64,000 bases of DNA from Rhodocyclaceae bacterium. Lineage in GTDB: Bacteria; Pseudomonadota; Gammaproteobacteria; Burkholderiales; Rhodocyclaceae. Below the pieces are notes generated by a model. It was not told the origin of the DNA and did not search any database. It was given only the letters and a program-made list of their open reading frames with translations. Below are positions 57,839-64,000 of the stretch, piece by piece. How positions within the stretch are numbered: position 1 is the first letter of the stretch; the number at the start of each line of letters is the position of its first letter. The position numbers and the translations under genes are program-made. Location of the stretch: NCBI GenBank assembly GCA_013791905.1, contig VMSX01000011.1:62001-126000 (forward strand), in the 5' to 3' direction.

Positions 57839-60805
57839 TCATAGCGCGGCAATTTCAGACTTGCCGGTCAACCACGAGCGATTGACCTGCTGCCGCGCGC
57901 AAGTGGGGCAAAGTTCCCTTTCCAGATGTGCTGCCATATGGTCATTCATCTGAGCTGCAAGGTGGCTGCTGACAAATAATCGGTGCGCACGCGTTTGAGT
58001 TGCCGCCCCGCATTGCGTACAACGGAGTAGCGGTTGCTCGCGCACCACTGTGCCGGTAATCACGGTACGCCGCACCCCGGCCTCATCCTCGATGCGAATG
58101 GCGCCAGTGGGACAAACCTGCGCACACGCGCCACAGCCAATGCACAGATCCATCGGCCGTGTGAAATCGAAGTAAGCCAGACGGCCGGCCGTAGTGTCGG
58201 CCATGCGCAGTGCCTCAACACCCATTTCGCTGCAGGCAAGCTGGCACAGGCCGCAGCCAATGCAGACATCGCAGCGCAGGCAGCGACTGGCTTCATTACG
58301 CGCCATCGCATCCGTGAGTCCTTGCTCGATCTTCACGTAACTGCCAAAGCCCAAACGTTCCTCGACGGTTTTTTCGGGCATTTCAGCGCGGTGCATGTAG
58401 CTGCGCTCATGAGCCAATACACGCAAAGGGGTCACATCGGCACGCCGGACAGGTTTGCCAATTTGTTCTCCCAAGGGTTCCCCGCGCAGCCAAGTGTCGA
58501 TGGAATGCGCAGCAATCTTGCCCGAACGGATAGCTTCGACAGCAGTACGCGGGCCATGTGCAACGTCGCCACCAGCGAAAACACCGGGAACCTTTGTCAT
58601 CAAGGTACGCGGGTCAGTCACAATGAAACCACGGGTAACCTCCAGCCCACTGCCATCGATGCTGGTGAGATCAGTACCTTGGCCAACCGCCAGAATAACC
58701 TGATCGCCTTCGAGATTCAGAAGCCGCTCAGCATCAAATTTAGGATTGAAACGGCCGGTTTCGTCAAAGACACGGTCGCAGTGGTGGAAGATAACCTTGC
58801 CATCCTCCTCGATGCGCACCGGCCCCCAGCCTGGATACATGGCGACGCCCTCGGCTGCGGCAGTCTCGATTTCATGGTGACTTGCCGGCATTTCGCGACG
58901 CTTTTCCAGACACACCATATCGACGTGCTTGGCACCCTGGCGCAAGGCAGTCAGCGCCACGTCGATGGCAACGTTGCCGCCGCCAATGACGACGACGCGC
59001 GGACCAACCTGAACGTCCTCGCCACCTCTGACATTGCGCAGGAAATCTATGCCGCCCAACACGATGGGTTGATGCACCCCCTCGATCGGGATGAAGCGCG
59101 ACATTTGTGTGCCGAGCCCAAGAAACACAGCATCGTAACCTTTGCGCATGGAATCAAGGCTGTCCACCTTGGCGCTGGTGTGAATCGGGATACCGAGAGC
59201 GGTAATCTGTTCAATTTCCCGATCCAGCAACTCGGGAGGCAAGCGATAGGCTGGAATGCCATAGCGCAACATGCCGCCAGCCAGTTTCTGCGACTCGAAG
59301 ATTTGCACGTCGTGGCCGAGAATGCGCAAATAATAAGCAGCAGTCAGTCCCGCCGGGCCGGAGCCGACAATGCCGATGCGCTTGCCCGTCGGTGGTGCCA
59401 GCGCGGGCCTCGGGTAGCCACCCGCAGAAAGACAGACTTCGGCGGCTTTGGCTTTCATGGGCCGGATGAAAACCGCGCCATTACTGCCGCCGCGCACGCA
59501 GGCCGATTCACAGGGTGCCGGGCACACCAAACCACAGGTCAGCGGCAGGGGATTGTCGCGGGTAATGACCTCGATAGCCTTGTCATAATCGCCATAGCCG
59601 ATGTGCGCCATGAAGCTGGGAATGTCGATGTTGGCCGGGCAGGTGCTGTGACACGGTGCGGCACGACGCTCCAGGCACAATTTTTCGGGACATGACTCGC
59701 GGCGGATGTGCGTCTCCCATTGGCCACGGAAATAGCGCAATGCGCTACCCAGTGGCCAGGCAGCAGCCAATCCCTGTGTTGCAAGTTCAAGTGCAAGTTG
59801 GTCAAGCTCGACAAGATGGCGCGGCTCGCCGCGACCAACGGTAATGTCGGCCACCAGTCGTGCGGCCCGTGCCAACAGCGAGCGAATCGGCTGGGATTCA
59901 TTCTCGGCCAGTTGCCAGTAGCGATACAGTGCGCGGCGCGTCTGCTCGACGAGACATACACCTTCCGCCAGCACCATCAGGCTGGAGGGCGCGGGTGCGA
60001 TGCCCGCAGCGGCAAACGTCAAAGGATGGCAGGACATGTCGGCTTCCGAGAGCGGCAGGAAGCCGCCCATGCCGTTGTCGAACAACAAGACCGCGTCTCG
60101 CCCCTCAACTTCGACGCCACCACCCCAGTCGTAAATCAGGCGCCGCAGCATGTCACTGCGATTAAGTTCGATCAGCCCGCGCTGGTTAAGGCCACGCAAC
60201 AGTGTGAGTAACGCGGCATCATTGTTCACTTCGCCCTGTTCGGCAAATAGCAATGCCACGCGGCACCAGGTCTCCGGCGAATGAATCAGCCGCGCACCGT
60301 CAATTGCATGTCCTTCACCCCATGGACTTGGCAGACAGTCACGCCGCACCTCGACACGAATGCGTCGTCCAGCCAGGAAGCCGCGTGCGCGAATTGTGTC
60401 GATGGCATTGAGTAATCCAGCCTCGCGACCGGTTAATTCCGCTGGCAACAGCAACTCGATTTTTGAGGTATCACGCAGACCGGCCGCGATCAAAAGTCCC
60501 TCGGCCAGCCGCCACGGCGCCCCGTCAAGAACGGCCGCCGTGCCACGCGAACGCGGGTCAAGCCCGGCCGCATCCACGACCAGCACGGAATTGCCATGGC
60601 CGCGCAGGAATTGCCGCCACGCCTGATAAAGCGGCTCGCCGGCAAAACCACATTCGGCCAGGCCACTTTCCTGCAGACGCTGCAGGCGCTGCAGGGGGTT
60701 CAGCGACTGCGCGCGAGCAAGTCCCGGCAGTGCGCCGAGCAAAGTCGGCGCTGGCGAGACGGCGCCCGCATCCAGCCACGCCGGTAACGTAATGAGTTCG
60801 CTCAT
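57839..60805 (-). CDS. NuoF-like/GltD-like iron-sulfur flavoprotein with ferredoxin domain
   Basis: 988 residues; ATG 60803-60805 follows GGGAGACAG. Residues about 40-375 resemble the 51-kDa NuoF subunit but lack its C-x2-C-x2-C cluster motif (the region reads RSLLARAARLVADIT). Then comes a GltD/NfnB-type unit: a cysteine-rich N-part (CHSTCPANIDIPSF, CGLVCPAPCESAC), FAD loop GIVGSGPAGLTAAYY and NAD(P) loop VVVIGGGNVAIDVALT. Two 4Fe-4S motifs follow (CIGCGLCQLACSE, CIGCGACAQVCPTGAI), then two CxxC pairs at the C-terminus. It would carry electrons between NAD(P)H and the molybdenum subunit encoded downstream in the window's coordinates. The N-terminal part includes a dispersed-repeat copy. Confidence 0.8.
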   Translation of the reverse strand: MSELITLPAWLDAGAVSPAPTLLGALPGLARAQSLNPLQRLQRLQESGLAECGFAGEPLYQAWRQFLRGHGNSVLVVDAAGLDPRSRGTAAVLDGAPWRLAEGLLIAAGLRDTSKIELLLPAELTGREAGLLNAIDTIRARGFLAGRRIRVEVRRDCLPSPWGEGHAIDGARLIHSPETWCRVALLFAEQGEVNNDAALLTLLRGLNQRGLIELNRSDMLRRLIYDWGGGVEVEGRDAVLLFDNGMGGFLPLSEADMSCHPLTFAAAGIAPAPSSLMVLAEGVCLVEQTRRALYRYWQLAENESQPIRSLLARAARLVADITVGRGEPRHLVELDQLALELATQGLAAAWPLGSALRYFRGQWETHIRRESCPEKLCLERRAAPCHSTCPANIDIPSFMAHIGYGDYDKAIEVITRDNPLPLTCGLVCPAPCESACVRGGSNGAVFIRPMKAKAAEVCLSAGGYPRPALAPPTGKRIGIVGSGPAGLTAAYYLRILGHDVQIFESQKLAGGMLRYGIPAYRLPPELLDREIEQITALGIPIHTSAKVDSLDSMRKGYDAVFLGLGTQMSRFIPIEGVHQPIVLGGIDFLRNVRGGEDVQVGPRVVVIGGGNVAIDVALTALRQGAKHVDMVCLEKRREMPASHHEIETAAAEGVAMYPGWGPVRIEEDGKVIFHHCDRVFDETGRFNPKFDAERLLNLEGDQVILAVGQGTDLTSIDGSGLEVTRGFIVTDPRTLMTKVPGVFAGGDVAHGPRTAVEAIRSGKIAAHSIDTWLRGEPLGEQIGKPVRRADVTPLRVLAHERSYMHRAEMPEKTVEERLGFGSYVKIEQGLTDAMARNEASRCLRCDVCIGCGLCQLACSEMGVEALRMADTTAGRLAYFDFTRPMDLCIGCGACAQVCPTGAIRIEDEAGVRRTVITGTVVREQPLLRCTQCGAATQTRAHRLFVSSHLAAQMNDHMAAHLERELCPTCARQQVNRSWLTGKSEIAAL
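60739..60762 (-). repeat. Dispersed short repeat, copy 8
   Basis: Full match to core and 5' arm on the minus strand, near the start of the flavoprotein gene, read as AVSPAPTLL. The REP-like element copy C begins about 55 bp away. Confidence 0.7.
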
Positions 60806-60816
60806 AAATCTGTCTC

Positions 60817-60942
60817 CCGACGGGCCGCCCCGAGGGGGGCAGTGAATACAAGGCCGTAGGCCGTAGGACAGCCTAAGGCTGGTCCCGCGTAACGGGATGC
60901 GGCTTTGCCGCACAAAGTGAGCGTGGGGGCCATAGGTTGCCT
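60817..60942. repeat. REP-like intergenic element, copy C
   Basis: Begins GGGCCGCCCCGAGGGGGGCAG and ends TGAGCGTGGGGGCCATAG, matching the borders of the copies at 830-930 and in dabA. The middle has small inverted repeats (CCGTAGGCCGTAGG; GTCCCGCGTAACGGGAT; GCGGCTTTGCCGC). It fills the gap between the 4Fe-4S and flavoprotein genes of one operon, so it would be transcribed and fold. Confidence 0.6.
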
Positions 60943-60952
60943 CTGCGGCTCG

Positions 60953-61471
60953 TTATGTGCCAGGACGAATAGGCGGTTCGGCAGCGATCTGCTGTGCATA
61001 ACGCTCACGACGCGGATCGGGTATTTCGTTGATCACGCCAAAAGACAGGCATCCAGTAACGCACTTGGTAACGCAGGCCGGCTCAAGACCGACATCGATG
61101 CGATCCTTGCAGTAGTCGCACTTGACGACCTTGCGGGTTGCCGGATCCCATTGTGGCGCACCCCAGGGGCAGGCGGTAATGCAGCTCTTGCAGCCGACAC
61201 AAAGATTGGGCTCAACAAAAACAATGCCATCCTTGTCGCGCCGTTGCATGGCACCAGTGGGGCAGGCATTGACGCACCAGGCATCCTCGCAATGGAAACA
61301 GGGCATGAACACGAAACGCACCCGCGGACGGACTGCACTGTTGGGGCCAACAGCGATGATCTTGCACGGGGCAGGCCCGGGGCCGAGATCCTTGTTGGTC
61401 TTGCAGTGGATTTCGCAGGCCTGGCAGCCGATGCAGTTCGCCTCGTCGTGGCGCAGGATGTAGTTACTCAT
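60953..61471 (-). CDS. 4Fe-4S ferredoxin subunit (DmsB/PhsB type)
   Basis: 172 residues with four cysteine clusters: CIGCQACEIHC, CFHCEDAWCVNACPTGA, CVGCKSCITACPWGAP and CDYCKDRI...CVTKCVTGC. This four-cluster layout is typical of the electron-transfer subunit of DMSO-reductase-family enzymes. Its ATG overlaps the molybdopterin gene's stop (ATGA). There is no Tat or Sec signal, so the complex is probably cytoplasmic. Confidence 0.9.
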   Translation of the reverse strand: MSNYILRHDEANCIGCQACEIHCKTNKDLGPGPAPCKIIAVGPNSAVRPRVRFVFMPCFHCEDAWCVNACPTGAMQRRDKDGIVFVEPNLCVGCKSCITACPWGAPQWDPATRKVVKCDYCKDRIDVGLEPACVTKCVTGCLSFGVINEIPDPRRERYAQQIAAEPPIRPGT

Positions 61472-63621
61472 TTTGCAGCTCCCTTAACGGTTTTCGGACG
61501 CACCCGGACCACAGTTTCGGTCATGGCGTTGCCGCCACCGACAGGGTCGAACTCGAAAAGCTTGCCATTTTGCAGGCGCTGATCGGCTACCCCGTACCCA
61601 CAGGCACGCGTGGCCAGCGGCACTGTGGCGCCATAGCCATGAAGCATGAATACGGCATCGGGATGAATCAACGGTGTCACCTTGGCCTTCATGTAGGCGT
61701 GGTAGCGCCCACCGCCATCGATTTCCACCTCGCTGCCATCAGCAATACCGAGCGGTTTGGCCCGGTCGGGATGCATCCAGAGTGTCTGCTCCGGGGCAAT
61801 GTCCTGGAGCACCGGGGTGTTGAGCGACTGGCCGTGCGACAACATCTGCGCCCGGCCGAACAGCAGGAAGAAATTCTCATCCGTGGGCGTCGGTAACGGA
61901 TGGTAAGGCGCCAAGCTTGGAATGCCACCCTTCTTCAACACTTCGCTCTCGAACTCGATCTTGCCTGAAGGTGTCTTGAACTTGAGCTTGTCGCGCGTCT
62001 GGATGAAAGGCACCTTGGCGAGTGAGACTGAACCCTTCTCGCGCATCTGCGCCACGGTGACTCCGGTTCCCTCGAGCTGGTAATCCCACAGTTCCTCGAT
62101 TGTCTCGAAATCGAGAGCTTCATTGACACCCATGCGACGTAATATCTCGCGGAAGATCCACCAGGCCGGACGGCTGTCGAAACGCGGTGCGATGGCCTGA
62201 TCGCGCATGCTGAAACCGGGCTTGGGACCATTGATCTGCGCCAGGATGTTGGCGCGCTCGAGGTAGGTCGCCTCGGGCAGGATGACGTCGGCGAACCAGG
62301 TCGTTTCCGAATAACGCACGTCGATGGCCACCAGCAACTTCAGCTTGTCGAGTACGCGTTGCAGCGCTTCGGGATCGGGCATGCCGGTCAGCGGATCATG
62401 GCGGTAAGCGAAATAGGCGCCTATGCCATAGGGTTGCTTGGTCTCGATCGCGGCGAACATCTGGTGCAGCAGACCGCAAGCAGGATCGGCTCCCGGGAAA
62501 GTAGTGCCGGCGCCGTCAACCCGCGGCTCCTTCACCTTGGGCGAGCGATCGACCAGTTTCTTCAGGCTCTTCTGGCCAACATCTTCCGGCGACTTGGCCA
62601 GAATGATGCCGCCCTTGACCTCAACCGAACCCATCAGCGCGTTGAGGATCAGCGCCGTGCGGCTGACGTAGAACGACTGCTTGTGCCGCGCCACCATCCA
62701 GCCCGGGTGGAAAATCACGTTCGGCGCATCGGCAGCGATTTCCTTGACGAAGGCGCGCAGTTCCGCAGCGGAAATGCCGGTGTGTTGCTCCTGCCACTCA
62801 GGTGTAGTGTCCTTGACGGCCTCGCGCAGGTAATCCATGCCGGTGCAATGCTTTTCAACAAAGTCCTTGTCGTAGACACCCTGCTTGATCACTTCGTGAA
62901 TGATGCCGAGGTTCAGTGCGTAGTCGCTGTTCGGGCGCACCTGCCAGTAACGGGTAGCTTTGCAGGCCGTCACGGTGGCACGCGGGTCGATGTAGGTACA
63001 GCGCATCCCATTCGACAAGGCGGCCATGAATCCCTTGGCTTCCCTGACATGGAACGACTCGATGATGTTGCGCCCGTACAGCACCATGTGCTTGGTATTC
63101 TTCATGTCGAAGCCGACGCCGCCGCGCCCGACACCATAGATCGAGCGCGCTGCGTTATGCGCATTCTGTCCGCAGGAAACGTCGTGATCGACGTAGTTTG
63201 GCGAACCCAGCGCCTGCACAAATGACTTGCTCAGGTCGGTGAAAAGTCCAGCGCGATCGGACAGCGCGATGCCGCGAGCGCCAAACTCGGCAATCACTTC
63301 ACGCAGTTTTTCGGCGATATAGTCGAGCGCCTCGTCCCAGGAAGCACGGCGCCAGTGTCCCGCACCGCGTTCGCCGGTACGGATCATCGGCGTTTGCGGA
63401 CGCTCGTCGTCGTACTCGAATGGCAGGCCGGATGCACCGCGGGCGCACAAACTCGCACCAATAGCCGGATCAGTAATATTGCCCTGAATCCAGTTGACGC
63501 GGCCATCGACGACCTCGACCTGGATCGGGCAACGTGCGGTACACATGCTACACAGGCTATATACCGTGCGGCGACCGGGGCTACCGACACCGCGTGCATT
63601 AGGGGCTTTTACCGAACTCAT
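61468..63621 (-). CDS. Molybdopterin oxidoreductase, polysulfide/thiosulfate reductase-like
   Basis: 717 residues, DMSO-reductase family. The N-terminal 4Fe-4S site uses C24, C27, C31 and C59. The probable molybdenum ligand is C150 (DHDVSCGQNAHN). Molybdopterin-guanine-binding segments include HPGWMVARHK and FGRAQMLSHGQS. No twin-arginine signal precedes it. The family moves oxygen or sulfur atoms; similarity is closest in style to PsrA/PhsA, but the cytoplasmic location and the NAD(P)H-type flavoprotein partner differ from those quinone-linked periplasmic enzymes. Sulfite oxidation, thiosulfate or polysulfide reduction, or another reaction are possible. Confidence 0.82.
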   Translation of the reverse strand: MSSVKAPNARGVGSPGRRTVYSLCSMCTARCPIQVEVVDGRVNWIQGNITDPAIGASLCARGASGLPFEYDDERPQTPMIRTGERGAGHWRRASWDEALDYIAEKLREVIAEFGARGIALSDRAGLFTDLSKSFVQALGSPNYVDHDVSCGQNAHNAARSIYGVGRGGVGFDMKNTKHMVLYGRNIIESFHVREAKGFMAALSNGMRCTYIDPRATVTACKATRYWQVRPNSDYALNLGIIHEVIKQGVYDKDFVEKHCTGMDYLREAVKDTTPEWQEQHTGISAAELRAFVKEIAADAPNVIFHPGWMVARHKQSFYVSRTALILNALMGSVEVKGGIILAKSPEDVGQKSLKKLVDRSPKVKEPRVDGAGTTFPGADPACGLLHQMFAAIETKQPYGIGAYFAYRHDPLTGMPDPEALQRVLDKLKLLVAIDVRYSETTWFADVILPEATYLERANILAQINGPKPGFSMRDQAIAPRFDSRPAWWIFREILRRMGVNEALDFETIEELWDYQLEGTGVTVAQMREKGSVSLAKVPFIQTRDKLKFKTPSGKIEFESEVLKKGGIPSLAPYHPLPTPTDENFFLLFGRAQMLSHGQSLNTPVLQDIAPEQTLWMHPDRAKPLGIADGSEVEIDGGGRYHAYMKAKVTPLIHPDAVFMLHGYGATVPLATRACGYGVADQRLQNGKLFEFDPVGGGNAMTETVVRVRPKTVKGAAK

Positions 63622-63857
63622 TTGTCTCGTCCTTAATCTCTGATGGCCTGACGCTTCACTCTGCCTTGGCGGCGTGTTCAGCGTGCCAATCTGGTTAGGG
63701 CATGGCGCTCATCGCGCTCATTCGAAGCTTTGCTTAATTAAAACTGCTCGATACAACTGGCAGGGCAACTGCTTGCCTTGCTCCCGTCGCGGGTGCGCAA
63801 GATTCTCCCTTGCGCACCCCCATTGGGAAGTACTTCTGGTCAGTGATTCCGTCCTGA
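63622..63857. other. Spacer with perfect 11-bp hairpin
   Basis: 236 bp without a gene. GGGTGCGCAAG (63791-63801) pairs perfectly with CTTGCGCACCC (63809-63819). It lies downstream of the partial gene at the window edge and may end its transcript, although no T run follows. The promoter of the molybdopterin operon should lie between this and 63621. Confidence 0.5.
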
Positions 63858-64000
63858 TCAGAACACGCCGAGCAACGAAAGACCCAGCAGCGACAGACCG
63901 AGCACGGCAACACGCTTCACCCACAACGGATTGATCCGCTTGGCGATCTTCGGCGCGATCCAACCAGCCAGCAGCGCGGCCGGGAACATGACCAGGAACA
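63858..64000 (-). CDS. C-terminus of an integral membrane protein
   Basis: 46 residues visible, ending at a TGA at 63858-63860. Two hydrophobic stretches (FLVMFPAALLAGWIA and VAVLGLSLLGLSLLGVF) flank a basic loop PKIAKRINPLWVKR. This is a polytopic membrane protein end; TauE/SafE is one candidate given the neighbourhood, but too little is visible to assign a family. Confidence 0.55.
   Translation of the reverse strand, partial: FLVMFPAALLAGWIAPKIAKRINPLWVKRVAVLGLSLLGLSLLGVF

Noticed and set aside
1-64000. CRISPR array, tRNA or rRNA genes, carboxysome or sox genes.
   Set aside because: No regularly spaced repeats, no clover-leaf or rRNA sequence, and no carboxysome shell or SoxXYZABCD proteins were recognised in either strand.

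Overview
The window looks like the chromosome of a chemolithoautotrophic, sulfur-metabolising betaproteobacterium (the gene families suggest Rhodocyclales or Nitrosomonadales; I cannot name a genus). It is GC-rich and tightly packed, with long operons and no rRNA, tRNA or CRISPR array that I can see. Its themes are inorganic-carbon uptake, sulfur oxyanion transport and redox, and chromate resistance.

Layout. 1-2.4 kb: a partial MoxR-type ATPase and an iron-sulfur flavoprotein reductase. 2.5-5.1 kb: a SulP transporter fused to two Usp domains. 5.2-11.7 kb: a chromate-type locus (MFS, chrB, HD protein, chrA, rhodanese, chrB-like, frameshifted MFS). 11.8-17.3 kb: a sulfur redox locus, with an octaheme cytochrome of the tetrathionate reductase family and a cytochrome b facing a monoheme cytochrome, a YeeE/YedE thiosulfate-type transporter and a triple-rhodanese lipoprotein. 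17.4-21.1 kb: a ferredoxin reductase-like protein, an iron alcohol dehydrogenase, a carbonic anhydrase-like protein and a small repeat protein. 21.2-33.2 kb: a leftward operon (Usp-like, SulP, NuoM-like, DabA, NuoL-like, two NuoM-like), an enlarged version of the DAB inorganic-carbon pump. 33.5-40.8 kb: a kinase and a sigma-54 activator, a second SulP, a CBS protein and an SLC13 permease. 40.8-42.3 kb: an IS110-family element. 42.3-57.7 kb: TauE/SafE, YeiH-type and Usp proteins with two further two-component systems and small membrane partners. 57.8-63.6 kb: a three-subunit flavin/iron-sulfur/molybdopterin oxidoreductase. 63.9-64 kb: the end of a membrane protein.

The most interesting result is a probable sigma-54 carbon-concentrating regulon. 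A near-perfect -24/-12 promoter (33305-33320) faces the DAB operon. A second one (20742-20756) precedes the small repeat gene. Each has a GTTGC-N5-GCAAC-like palindrome 70-80 bp upstream, and the sigma-54 activator gene lies next to the operon. The carbonic anhydrase-like gene sits between these elements.

A second result is a dispersed repeat with core GCCAGCGCCGACTTT, seen eight times, mostly inside unrelated genes. A longer REP-like element occurs three times, one copy being translated inside dabA. All functions are inferred from sequence motifs and neighbourhood; no database search was run.
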